This document shows positions 15,309-23,288 of a stretch of DNA of 37,138 nt, one piece after another. A program made the translations under genes and the position numbers. Numbering within the stretch: the first letter of the stretch is position 1; every line of letters starts with the position of its first letter. Source of the stretch: Bacillota bacterium. Lineage in GTDB: Bacteria; Bacillota_A; Clostridia; Lachnospirales; WQUN01. The notes beneath the pieces are model-generated. The model searched no databases, was not told the origin of the DNA, and saw only the letters and a list, made by a program, of their open reading frames with translations. The stretch spans positions 1 to 37,138 of the forward strand of contig WQTQ01000227.1 in the NCBI GenBank assembly GCA_009786175.1. The letters are read 5' to 3'.

Positions 15309-16403
15309 ATGCAAATTACCATCAGCGATAATTTAAAAGAGCTGCGCAAAAAGAAGAACAACACACAAGAGGAGTTAGCCGAATTTTTAACAATAAGCAT
15401 TGCAGCGGTTAGCAAATGGGAACGTGGAGAATCTTACCCAGATGTTGAATTATTACCGAGGATTGCAGTGTTTTACGACACAACGGTTGATGATCTGCTT
15501 GGCGTAGGTGGAACGCGGAAGCAACATAAAATCAACGAATATATGAATAAGACACTTGATTTTTGGAAGACCGGCGATAGTTTAGCGTGTGTTGAACATT
15601 GGCGGAAAGCGGCAAATGAATTTCCCAACGACGACAGTGTGATGTTTCAGTTGATGCAGGCGTTAACAAACGCTGCCGGTGGGGTGCTTAGTATCGGCGG
15701 CAAAGATGACGAGGCTAAAAAAATTGAGTATTTGAAAGAAGCCGTTGAAATTGGCGAAAAATTATCGGCAAAAGCAAACGACCAAAGCACTATTTACTCC
15801 GCAATATTTCGGCTTTGCTCTGCGTACAAAGATTTAGGTGAAGTTGAAAAAGCGAAAGAGACCGCGAACAAACTTCCGCCCATTTATTTTAGCAAGGATG
15901 AGGTATTGCTTTTAATATTGGAAGGCACGGAATTGAAGACTCATTCGCAGGAATTTTTATTATTATTACTTCAATCATTTAACAACATGATAATTCGTTC
16001 TGGCAACTGTGGCTGTTACGAAAGCAAACAAACCATTCAAATTTATCAAAAAGCAATTCAAATTTGCAAATTGCTTTTCGAGAATGGAGATTATGGGATA
16101 CAGCATATGAGTTTGTGTTATTGGTATCTGGGAATCGCTACTTGTTATGCAAAAATGAAAGATGCCGATGCTGTTATTGAAAATTTAAACGCTGCGGCGG
16201 AGCATGCAATCGCCCATGATTTAACTGAACATGATGCGCCGCACACGTCCTTGTTATTCAATACGCTAAAAATCAAAATGTACGGAAAGACGAGTATGGA
16301 CAGTACATCGCAAAATTTGCTAAAAAAAATGGAGAATGAAAAATTTAATTTCTGCCGCAATAACGAACGGTTTGTGGAAATTAGAAACAGACTGGGTACC
16401 TAA
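15309..16403 (+). CDS. XRE-family regulator with C-terminal TPR-like region
   Basis: A 364-residue protein with an N-terminal Cro/C1 helix-turn-helix (about residues 5-60: LKELRKKKNNTQEELAEFL and SIAAVSKWERGESYPD). The rest is helical repeats (about 70-330, for example YLKEAVEIGEKL and YLGIATCYAKMKDADAVIENL) of the TPR type common in Clostridia. GGAGGTG precedes ATG 15309. Unlike the regulator at 21833, no small peptide gene follows: the stop is only eleven bases from the convergent kinase gene. It probably binds the inverted repeats in front of it. Ligand unknown. Confidence 0.85.
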   Translation: MQITISDNLKELRKKKNNTQEELAEFLTISIAAVSKWERGESYPDVELLPRIAVFYDTTVDDLLGVGGTRKQHKINEYMNKTLDFWKTGDSLACVEHWRKAANEFPNDDSVMFQLMQALTNAAGGVLSIGGKDDEAKKIEYLKEAVEIGEKLSAKANDQSTIYSAIFRLCSAYKDLGEVEKAKETANKLPPIYFSKDEVLLLILEGTELKTHSQEFLLLLLQSFNNMIIRSGNCGCYESKQTIQIYQKAIQICKLLFENGDYGIQHMSLCYWYLGIATCYAKMKDADAVIENLNAAAEHAIAHDLTEHDAPHTSLLFNTLKIKMYGKTSMDSTSQNLLKKMENEKFNFCRNNERFVEIRNRLGT

Positions 16404-16414
16404 ATTTACACCTT

Positions 16415-17035
16415 CTACATCTCCGCCTTTATATCCTCCATGATTTTTTCAAAAACCCGTTCTCGGTCGCCGGAGGTATCGTAAAGGGTAAAGCCGTATT
16501 TTTGCAAATAATCCGCCATTTCCTTATTAAACTTGACGCACATTTCGCAAAATGACTGTAGTTCATCGTTGTCGAAGCCGTATGTCCAGTCGTCTTCTGT
16601 GTCATATGTTCTAAAACCGCTGAAAAATTCTTCGGCGGTTTTTTTACTTTGCACAAGTCCAATAAGCACGAAATGGTCTTTCAAATTTTCGATCCCGTAC
16701 GTTTTCAAAATGGACAATATTTTTTCGATGTCGAAATGCCCGCCTTCCAGCACAAATTTATTTCCTTCTACGGCGTGCCGCTGCAGGTTTAAATCATCTG
16801 CCATGCCGCTGTGGGATGAAAACATACCAAGAAAATGGCCAAGGAACGGTGCAACATTGGCCGTAGCTTTGTTAAAATCCCATGCGATTCTAACATCCAG
16901 TTGGGGGTACGCCCTTGCAAACACGGTCATAAACTTGTCCAGGTTAATTACAAAATGGCCCAACTCTTCGTTAATTTTTGCGGCCAATGTGGTTTTGCCG
17001 TTTCTGCCGGGGCCCACGATCAGTATGTTTTTCAT
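16415..17035 (-). CDS. P-loop kinase-like ATPase
   Basis: A 206-residue protein of the small-molecule kinase type. The Walker A GPGRNGKTT lies at residues 8-16, directly after the first strand ILIV. The FVINLDKFMTVF segment after it resembles the substrate-binding strand of uridine/adenylate-kinase-like enzymes. FVLEGGHFD near residue 95 could be the strand with the acidic residue. The substrate is not identifiable. It follows the methyltransferase by twelve bases, probably as one operon. Confidence 0.7.
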   Translation of the reverse strand: MKNILIVGPGRNGKTTLAAKINEELGHFVINLDKFMTVFARAYPQLDVRIAWDFNKATANVAPFLGHFLGMFSSHSGMADDLNLQRHAVEGNKFVLEGGHFDIEKILSILKTYGIENLKDHFVLIGLVQSKKTAEEFFSGFRTYDTEDDWTYGFDNDELQSFCEMCVKFNKEMADYLQKYGFTLYDTSGDRERVFEKIMEDIKAEM

Positions 17036-17047
17036 AAATGTTTCACT

Positions 17048-17770
17048 CTATTTCTTTATCGCTGCCATTATAATGAATGCAATGTCTTTATTTTTGTCAG
17101 CATCAACGTACTCTATCCATCCGTCTTCATAAAGCCATATTCCGTGTGCATCTTCAATGTCATAACAAGCCGTAATATTTACTATTCCGTGTTTTTCCCA
17201 ATGGTTACGCCACCATGCGTTACTATGGAAAGTAAACATGTCTTCGCCCCACCCGTTGCCATGTTCGGCTCGTTGTTTAACAAAAAACTCTTCTAATGTA
17301 TCAGGATAACCTTTTTCAAATTCTTTAACATAGCCGGGGACAACAATGCCAAATTGACCGCCGGGCTTTACCAACTTTGAATATGTGCAAGGGAAATACG
17401 CCTCGTCTGTGCCAAAATAATGGTAACTGGTTGCAGACACCGCGGCATCAAAAAATCCATTGGCATACGGTAACGCATGAGCTTCTGCTTTAATAGGAAA
17501 TACACGGTCGGATACGCCTGCTTCTTCAAAACGGCATAAATTTTCCGTTGCACTTATCCATAAATCATTGGCAAAAACGGTAACCCCGTATTCTTTGGCA
17601 AGAAATACAGAAGTCAACCCCTTGCCGCACCCCATATCCAAAACCTTCATGCCGGGTTTTAAGTCAAGATTTTCACACAACTCTTCCATAAGCAGAATTG
17701 GATTTGGCCCCATCTGGTTTTCTTCTATCCATTTCCTATCATATTTTTTTGTTTTTGAATATTCTTTCAA
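17048..17770 (-). CDS. Class I SAM-dependent methyltransferase
   Basis: The start is placed at TTG 17770 because AGGAGG (17778-17783) lies seven bases upstream; GTG 17773 is an alternative, and a longer frame to ATG 17845 would run through the ribosome binding site into the 65-bp repeat. The 240-residue protein has SAM motif I as VLDMGCGKG, a second motif FANDLW, and motif IV region FDAAVSATSYHYFG. Its start, KKYDRKWIEENQMGPNP, is shared by a group of Firmicutes methyltransferases acting on small molecules. Target unknown. Transcribed with the downstream P-loop kinase gene. Confidence 0.85.
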   Translation of the reverse strand: MKEYSKTKKYDRKWIEENQMGPNPILLMEELCENLDLKPGMKVLDMGCGKGLTSVFLAKEYGVTVFANDLWISATENLCRFEEAGVSDRVFPIKAEAHALPYANGFFDAAVSATSYHYFGTDEAYFPCTYSKLVKPGGQFGIVVPGYVKEFEKGYPDTLEEFFVKQRAEHGNGWGEDMFTFHSNAWWRNHWEKHGIVNITACYDIEDAHGIWLYEDGWIEYVDADKNKDIAFIIMAAIKK

Positions 17771-17837
17771 CACATCGCCTCCTAAAATATAAATTCCCCT
17801 ACTCGCATCATAGCAAATAAGCCTGTGATAATCAATT

Positions 17838-17902
17838 AATTCCATCAGTTTTGTAATTTTACCCGTATCATGCCCTACCCCCTGATATCAGGGGGTACAT
17901 TA
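17838..17902. repeat. 65-bp flanking direct repeat, left copy, containing palindrome copy 3
   Basis: This matches 23289-23353 in the same orientation at 58 of 65 positions without gaps. The right part is a perfect 22-bp palindrome (17876-17897) with core CCCCCTGATATCAGGGGG, followed by CATTA. It lies between the methyltransferase start and the stop of the putative immunity gene, so the palindrome could end transcription of the latter. Together the two copies bound the AT-rich toxin/quorum-sensing cassette. Confidence 0.88.
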
Positions 17903-17943
17903 AAGAATACAATAATAATTTGCAATAATTTCCATTTGCATAC

Positions 17944-18774
17944 CTAGAATTTGCGCATAATTAGTTTTGATTTTGGTACAATATATGTTCGATAATGAGG
18001 CTGATTGTTAAACACTCTCTTTGTGTCATACTGATAGATTATTCCATTTTCATTGTATTTAAATTGATACTCTGTTTTATCATACATTTTTTCATCAGGA
18101 AGAATCATTGAATACATATGCGCTTTTATTAATGTGCCATTTTCATAAAAATATTCTTCATGCTGCAACTTTGACATTGCGAATAACTGATAATTATAGT
18201 GTGTATGATATGGGTTATAGTGTGCTGTAGAATACTTTTTTATTACTCCATTTTCATATTCTACTTTTGAGACTAATAAAACATATCCTCGTAACTCAAA
18301 GACGATGCCGTACTCGATGTTACCTTCTGAAATTATGTATTCGACAGAAGATGGACAATCATGATTATCTGTATAATGCTCTGCTGAAATTACCTTTCCA
18401 TTGCTGTTAATATTGTATTTGTAATATTCTTTTGATGTTTTACGATATTTTGTATATATCTTCCCCCGTTTTGCTACGTTTAATATAAGGTCTATTATAG
18501 GACTTGGACAATAGGCACCTCTGTGCATATAACCGGATCCAAAACAATACTCAGTTCTTATTGAGTTTTGTTCCGTTAAAGCAGCTAACTTTTCTGATGA
18601 ATTTTTATGCTTATCTGCAACTGCTCGAAGTTCAACTATTATTTTTTCAAACATACTCATTGTTTCACTGTCAAACTCAAATTGCTCTTTTGATCCTCCC
18701 AACACCCTTAATATTTCACCTATGTTAACCACCCCTTCTTTTGTTGCTCCGAACATCTTTAATAAATCGTACAT
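17944..18774 (-). CDS. Putative immunity protein for the adjacent RHS toxin
   Basis: The start is ATG 18774, nine bases after AAGGG; a TTG at 18783 is less likely. The 276-residue protein has no signal peptide or membrane helix, so it should be cytoplasmic. Residues 1-80 are helical (FEKIIVELRAVADKHKNSSEKL). The rest consists of short beta-hairpin-like units (YKYNINSNGKVISAEHY, YENGVIKKYS, YFYENGTLIKAHMY, FKYNENGIIYQY), reminiscent of MORN/YD-type repeats. I recognise no characterised family. Its place directly behind an RHS-AHH toxin gene, 68 bases from the toxin stop and with its own promoter, is the usual setting of a cognate immunity gene. Function is inferred from context only. Confidence 0.62.
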   Translation of the reverse strand: MYDLLKMFGATKEGVVNIGEILRVLGGSKEQFEFDSETMSMFEKIIVELRAVADKHKNSSEKLAALTEQNSIRTEYCFGSGYMHRGAYCPSPIIDLILNVAKRGKIYTKYRKTSKEYYKYNINSNGKVISAEHYTDNHDCPSSVEYIISEGNIEYGIVFELRGYVLLVSKVEYENGVIKKYSTAHYNPYHTHYNYQLFAMSKLQHEEYFYENGTLIKAHMYSMILPDEKMYDKTEYQFKYNENGIIYQYDTKRVFNNQPHYRTYIVPKSKLIMRKF

Positions 18775-18803
18775 AGTAACCAACCCTTCTCTAGTTTCAA
18801 TAT

Positions 18804-18832
18804 ATTATACAGGGCGTTAGAAAAAATGCCAA
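18804..18832 (-). promoter_or_regulatory. Promoter for the immunity gene, embedded in the toxin terminator
   Basis: On the minus strand TTGGCA (18832-18827) and TATAAT (18809-18804) are separated by exactly 17 bases: one mismatch in the -35 and a perfect -10. The -35 overlaps the left side of the hairpin and the -10 begins at its right edge. Transcription would start about 15-20 bases before the immunity ATG. Confidence 0.65.
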
Positions 18833-18840
18833 CGCCCTGT
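18809..18840 (-). terminator. Hairpin between toxin and immunity genes
   Basis: ACAGGGCGTT (18809-18818) and AACGCCCTGT (18831-18840) form a ten-pair GC-rich stem with a twelve-base loop, twelve bases beyond the toxin stop. The following minus-strand sequence is AT-rich without a clean T-run, so termination may be partial. Confidence 0.6.
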
Positions 18841-18851
18841 ATGTTGTCTTG

Positions 18852-21194
18852 TTAAGGAACAAGTGCGCTTGCGGATTCTAATGAATTTCTTAAAACAACT
18901 AACGCATCCCATATTCTCCAAGGATTGTTAGCATCAAATATGAAACCGTTAGCTGTAAACACAACCCAAAAAACAGCACTGTGATACATATCAGTGTGTA
19001 ACCGGGCATGCAAACTCGCCCTTACTGCTGCTATGTTAGGGGGACCATTCAGATTAAAGCCGTTGTTCCATAAAATATTGCGCGAGTTGGCTGCCCTCCA
19101 GTCATGTAATGCAACTATATGATGGGCGTGGACTTTGGTTCTCCAGTTATAAAGTCTATTTGCAGTATCCATTTGTTGAGCTAGTTGGGACACCCACTTC
19201 TGCGTAACAGTCATATCACGTATTACCCAATATAAATCCCACATTAGACTTGTAAAGTGGTTCCAGTTTGCACCTATTTGCCATGCTAAATAAAATGAAA
19301 GCAAGACAGTGAATGTGACAACAACTGTTTTTACAAATTTCCAAAGAGATATAGTCTTTATAAGAACCATTAATCCAAAAGTGTCAATGTCATATGAGTT
19401 CATTATAGGATTGTTGAGAGCATAGGCATACAAGTTGTGAGACAAGCTGCTTCCGATAATCCCAAGACTATTATCAGGGTTTATGAACCTTGCAATTAAA
19501 GGGCTATAGTGTCTCCCCGCAATATAGTACATTCCGGATATATCATCAAAGCGATAGCCTCTAAATCTATAGGGGTTGATTCTGCCAATTGTATCAGCTT
19601 TTGGGCCTTTAACTTCAACAATACTACCCCATGGGCAGTAAACATATTCTACTATAACATTGAAATCACTGTCAACTATACCAACAATGTCTCCCATGAG
19701 ATTTGTAAGATAAAGGTAAGTAACACCATTTAATTCAAACCCAATTCTATTTTCATCATGGTCAAATAAATATACGATATTTTGACCATTCGATGAATGT
19801 TCTGCAAGAACTATCCCATTTGCACTTAGTTGAAAGGTAGTGGTTTCTCCATTAAGTGTCCTTGAGTTGCGGAAACCTTCTGCGTTATAGGTAAAAGATA
19901 GACTATTACCATCAACGTATAATTGGCGCAATTGATTATTTTCCCAAAATAATCTCATCCCAAGTCCTCTTACCATATTTCCGGACATATCATAATGTAT
20001 TGGGCTACCATTAAAAGCTGTTAATTGGTCTCTCCATTCAGGGTTACCATACTCATATACAAAAACCTCAGTCCCGGAAGGTTTTTCAATAGTTCGTGAC
20101 AGAATATTTCCAAAGTCATCAAAAACATGACTATATGTGATGTTATTGACGTAATCAATAGCCTTCAATAACTGCCCAGTTTGTCTGTCATAAACAAATT
20201 CTAATGCTAAAAATCCTTGGTGATACACATGGCCAATAAAACCCATTTCGTTCATAGAATATCGACTATGACGGTTGTGCTGATTAAAGTTGATTTCATC
20301 TAATCTGTAAAGGTTTCCAGAGGGAGTAATTGTTGGAACTACCCTTGTTAGCATCTCATTTACAGAGCCATCATCACTTATAACAGAAACAGATGTAGAT
20401 GCAAACCCAAATTCATCATATTGCGCTGAAAATACTACATCATTTGAAAAGTTAATATTCATAATTTCATTTGTGTAGTCGAAGTCAAATGCTGCTGACA
20501 TGAAATATCCAGCCATGCCATAATGCATTGCCTCTATATAGCCTTCTGCCGACACGTCAATTTTAACAGTATCAATTGTAGCTGTTGAATCACTATGGCA
20601 ATAAATATTGTGTGCCCCATTATTAGGCTTGCGGTTTTCCGATATGCGAGTATTATTGTGATAAATGTATTGTACATTTGAGTCGCGTTCAAATGTAATG
20701 CTTATTTCTGTATCATTGTGAATAATCCCGGAAAATATCCCATATTCATCATAAATATATGAAGCACCAATATTTGTTCCTTCAATATTAAATGACGAAA
20801 TTAATCCAAACTCATTAACTTCAATGTTAATAACATCTCCGTTTGCGAGGACTTGTACTAAGTTTCCATCATCATCATAAACAAGATATGCGGTATTACC
20901 TCTTGAATCTAGAATACTCACAAGTCTTCCGTCCACATAATTATATTGTAGATTGTTTCGAATTTGCATGTCTCCATCATACGTAAGTAAGCTTATTCCT
21001 TCGACAAATGTCACGACAGGATTATTGGCTCCTCCGTATCTTTCTTCAAACTCTTGCAATATATATTCCCAATTTGCTAGATCGTAAATATTGTGTGCTG
21101 CAACCACAACCTTTGAGTTAAATACGGCTGTTGTTGAAATTACCATTATTAATACTAATGCAACTACCTTCTTAAACATTCGTGCGAGTTTCAT
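18852..21194 (-). CDS. Secreted YD-repeat (RHS) polymorphic toxin with C-terminal AHH-type nuclease domain
   Basis: A 780-residue protein. Residues 1-32 are a signal peptide (basic MKLARMFKK, hydrophobic core, VVVAA). The middle carries YD repeats (YNYVDGRLVSILDSRGN, FDHDENRIGFELNG and similar). The RHS core ends with GYRFDDISGMYYIAGRHYSPLIARFINPD and YAYALNNP, though the usual DPxG boundary has become DTFGL. A hydrophobic segment (WKFVKTVVVTFTVLLSFYLAW) follows. The last ~95 residues hold HAHHIVALHDWR (Ala690-His691-His692), NILWNNGFNLNGPPN and LHARLHTDMYH (His729, His733, His738), the pattern of the AHH HNH/EndoVII-type nucleases of bacterial toxins. It is short for an RHS protein. GGAGG lies nine bases before the start. 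Base composition is clearly more AT-rich than the flanking genes. Confidence 0.85.
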   Translation of the reverse strand: MKLARMFKKVVALVLIMVISTTAVFNSKVVVAAHNIYDLANWEYILQEFEERYGGANNPVVTFVEGISLLTYDGDMQIRNNLQYNYVDGRLVSILDSRGNTAYLVYDDDGNLVQVLANGDVINIEVNEFGLISSFNIEGTNIGASYIYDEYGIFSGIIHNDTEISITFERDSNVQYIYHNNTRISENRKPNNGAHNIYCHSDSTATIDTVKIDVSAEGYIEAMHYGMAGYFMSAAFDFDYTNEIMNINFSNDVVFSAQYDEFGFASTSVSVISDDGSVNEMLTRVVPTITPSGNLYRLDEINFNQHNRHSRYSMNEMGFIGHVYHQGFLALEFVYDRQTGQLLKAIDYVNNITYSHVFDDFGNILSRTIEKPSGTEVFVYEYGNPEWRDQLTAFNGSPIHYDMSGNMVRGLGMRLFWENNQLRQLYVDGNSLSFTYNAEGFRNSRTLNGETTTFQLSANGIVLAEHSSNGQNIVYLFDHDENRIGFELNGVTYLYLTNLMGDIVGIVDSDFNVIVEYVYCPWGSIVEVKGPKADTIGRINPYRFRGYRFDDISGMYYIAGRHYSPLIARFINPDNSLGIIGSSLSHNLYAYALNNPIMNSYDIDTFGLMVLIKTISLWKFVKTVVVTFTVLLSFYLAWQIGANWNHFTSLMWDLYWVIRDMTVTQKWVSQLAQQMDTANRLYNWRTKVHAHHIVALHDWRAANSRNILWNNGFNLNGPPNIAAVRASLHARLHTDMYHSAVFWVVFTANGFIFDANNPWRIWDALVVLRNSLESASALVP

Positions 21195-21214
21195 ACACTC
21201 GTTCCTCCTTTTTC

Positions 21215-21243
21215 ATTATAAGCGTCTTCGGATTTTATTTCAG
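21215..21243 (-). promoter_or_regulatory. Weak candidate promoter for the RHS toxin gene
   Basis: On the minus strand CTGAAA (21243-21238), 17 bases, then TATAAT (21220-21215). The -10 is perfect but the -35 has two mismatches and the leader would be very short, with the start point close to the ribosome binding site. Confidence 0.35.
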
Positions 21244-21697
21244 CCAGTAAATTAGCGAAGATAAGAAGTTTAGAATAAACTCCATCCCTCAAAAATAGCC
21301 GATTCAGCTTGTTTTGTTAATGTTACAAACTCATGAAACACTTGACTTTATAAAAATCGCCTTATAATCGCTGAGAACAGCATCCCGTGACCTTTTGTGT
21401 CGCCGGGTATTAAACAAGTATAGTTCATATGAACACATCCTTGTTAATTTATGACTGCCCTTGGCATAGCTATAGGACTTGATACACAAAACCTATACTC
21501 AATTTTACTTTGCGGCCGCTAAAACGTAAAATCAGCATTGGGCGTTGCTATTTCTATTATACATAAATACAAATTGTATTCCATCACCAAATTTGTCATA
21601 AATACACTGTTTTTTGTAGACTGAATATCTAACGCTACAATCATGTGTTTTTCGCTGTAATACTGCTGGAATCACGATTATACATATGTTATAAAAA

Positions 21698-21716
21698 TTT
21701 TTTTTTTGGGGGGGGG
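21698..21716. repeat. T10G9 homopolymer tract
   Basis: Ten T (21698-21707) directly followed by nine G (21708-21716), 38 bases before the -35 element of the regulator promoter. Such runs are prone to slipped-strand length changes and could tune transcription of the regulator-peptide pair. Confidence 0.7.
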
Positions 21717-21753
21717 TAATTTATGGCATTTTTATGGATTTTCGACTATAGTC

Positions 21754-21792
21754 TTGCCATAATGTATCTTTTTGTGTATATTATATATACAC
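21754..21792 (+). promoter_or_regulatory. Promoter and operator of the RRNPP-type regulator
   Basis: TTGCCA (21754-21759), a 17-base spacer, then TATATT (21777-21782): one mismatch in each element. GTGTATAT (21774-21781) and ATATACAC (21785-21792) form a perfect inverted repeat around TAT that covers the -10. A protein bound here would block RNA polymerase, suggesting autoregulation. Confidence 0.65.
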
Positions 21793-21832
21793 GTTTTTGA
21801 TAACTTATGACAAAATTACGAGGTGACAATGT

Positions 21833-23146
21833 ATGAGAAATCAAGCTACAATCCCATTCGGGGAGAAAATAAGAGCAGTTCGGGTTGCTAAACAACTATC
21901 ATTAGAAAATGTAGCCCATGCTGTTGGATACAGTTTTGCGACCATCGGTCGGATAGAGCGGGGTGAAACTGATTGCAATAATGACCTACACATAGCCATA
22001 AAAAAGGCTTTAGGAATAGAAAACGCTCCCATACTTGATGATGAGTGCGACGTTTTTAAGTCTCGTCTTGATACCTGGCATAATTTAACCGTTAACAGAC
22101 GCTTAAAAGAAGCCAATGATATGAAGGAAGAATTGTCAGTAATACTTCATCTTCCATTTGAGCATAAATTGATTGCCCTGTATCGTATATTTGAAGCTGC
22201 TTTATTGTTAGCCGAAAATAATTTGACAGATGCCGAACTGTGCATTGATGCTTCACATAAGTGTATGAGTGAGGTAAATGAGAAGGACGAAATATACAAG
22301 GAGCTGCTGTATCATTATAATTTCAATAAAGGTTCGTTAAGTTTACGTCGCAATCTTACAAAAGAGGCATTGAGTTTCTATAAAGAAGCACTATATGTAA
22401 CATGCAGCCGTTCGGAAAAAGACGGAAGGCTGTACTTTAACATGTCCGGTTGTTATTCGAAGCTTGATTTACCTCATCAAGCTATAGAATTTGCAAAAAA
22501 AGCATATGAAATTTATAGTGAAGACAGTATGAAAAAGTATGTACTGCAAATTAATAACCTCCTCGCCGCCAACTATATTCAGATAGGTGAATTGCAAACC
22601 GCTAAAGGGTTAATTGATAAATGTTTGATACAGGCAAAAGGCAGCGACGATAATTATCAAATTGGAATGGCTTTGCATAATTACGGTTGTTTGTATATGG
22701 AGTACGAGGATTGGAGTCAGTCAATAATTTATTTTAACCAGGCGTTTGACTATATCCCAAAAAACCACAATTTTTTCTTGGAAAATTTCTATTTTAAATT
22801 ATACTGTTTCATCATGGAAAAGGGCGTTGTACAAATAAAAAAATTACAAGATTTTTACGACATGTTAGATGAAGCAACATCCTTGTCTGAAAACAATACA
22901 AAATATTCTGTTTTGTTTGAATCGTTAAGTCACCTTTTGACGTTAAACGAGAAAAATTCACATGAATTTATCGAGACAGTAACAATTCCTTGCTTGCTGC
23001 AAGCATTTGACAAATTTAAGACTTTGGATTATTGCAAAATACTTAAAGAGTATTACAAAAGTACACGACGAATGCAGAAATCTCTGGAAATAACTGAAAT
23101 TGAAAACGACATTTATAGAAAAATAGTACGCGGGGAGGTGGACTAA
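21833..23146 (+). CDS. XRE-TPR regulator, probable RRNPP-family peptide receptor
   Basis: A 437-residue protein with an N-terminal Cro/C1 helix-turn-helix (about residues 7-62: FGEKIRAVRVAKQLSLENVAHAVG, FATIGRIERGE). The remainder is TPR repeats (about 95-430: ALSFYKEALYVTCSRSEKDGRLYFNMSGCYSKL, GMALHNYGCLYMEYEDWSQSIIYFNQAF). This is the architecture and length of RRNPP receptors (PlcR, Rgg, PrgX and the clostridial Qsr regulators), which bind re-imported peptide pheromones. A 45-residue exported peptide gene follows two bases after the stop, the usual linkage of receptor and pheromone. GAGGTG lies seven bases before ATG 21833. The gene is divergent from the RHS toxin and AT-rich like it. The targets may be its own promoter and the toxin. 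Confidence 0.82.
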   Translation: MRNQATIPFGEKIRAVRVAKQLSLENVAHAVGYSFATIGRIERGETDCNNDLHIAIKKALGIENAPILDDECDVFKSRLDTWHNLTVNRRLKEANDMKEELSVILHLPFEHKLIALYRIFEAALLLAENNLTDAELCIDASHKCMSEVNEKDEIYKELLYHYNFNKGSLSLRRNLTKEALSFYKEALYVTCSRSEKDGRLYFNMSGCYSKLDLPHQAIEFAKKAYEIYSEDSMKKYVLQINNLLAANYIQIGELQTAKGLIDKCLIQAKGSDDNYQIGMALHNYGCLYMEYEDWSQSIIYFNQAFDYIPKNHNFFLENFYFKLYCFIMEKGVVQIKKLQDFYDMLDEATSLSENNTKYSVLFESLSHLLTLNEKNSHEFIETVTIPCLLQAFDKFKTLDYCKILKEYYKSTRRMQKSLEITEIENDIYRKIVRGEVD

Positions 23147-23148
23147 AT

Positions 23149-23286
23149 ATGACAAAAAAAATTACTGGGATGATACTTGTTCTTCTGTTGGTGTTGGGGC
23201 TTGGCATCTCTGCATATGCCAAGGGCGAAATTGATGAGCCTTTGCCGGAAAGACCAATTGTATTAATAGATAAGGTCACGCCATAA
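23149..23286 (+). CDS. Candidate quorum-sensing pheromone precursor peptide
   Basis: A 45-residue ORF beginning two bases after the regulator stop, with its own GGGGAGG ribosome binding site ten bases upstream. The peptide starts MTKK, then a hydrophobic core (ITGMILVLLLVLGLGIS) and a signal peptidase I site AYA before Lys25. The predicted secreted tail is 21 residues ending ERPIVLIDKVTP. PapR- and Phr/Qsp-type precursors have the same design; the active signal is usually a 5-12-residue piece near the C-terminus. The stop lies two bases before the 65-bp flanking repeat. No homologue is recognised by sequence; the assignment rests on size, export signal and position. Confidence 0.72.
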   Translation: MTKKITGMILVLLLVLGLGISAYAKGEIDEPLPERPIVLIDKVTP

Positions 23287-23288
23287 GC

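Larger units (their letters stand above)
21195..21832. other. 638-base AT-rich intergenic region between toxin and quorum-sensing regulator
   Basis: No coding frame is supported here. It holds a perfect 12-bp palindrome GTTCATATGAAC (21423-21434), a 15-bp inverted repeat AATACAA-A-TTGTATT (21566-21580), a T10G9 homopolymer tract (21698-21716), the regulator promoter with its own inverted repeat (21754-21792), and a weak promoter toward the toxin. The 21340-21420 segment was checked for c-di-GMP and other riboswitch patterns and none fits. Confidence 0.6.

Noticed and set aside
17771..17845. Upstream extension of the methyltransferase to ATG 17845
   Set aside because: The extension would be translated through a strong AGGAGG ribosome binding site and into the flanking repeat; TTG or GTG near 17770 fits better.
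21340..21420. Possible c-di-GMP riboswitch before the RHS gene (minus strand contains GGTCACGGGATG)
   Set aside because: The rest of the class I consensus, including the conserved loop sequences, is absent, and the segment is over 140 bases from the start codon.
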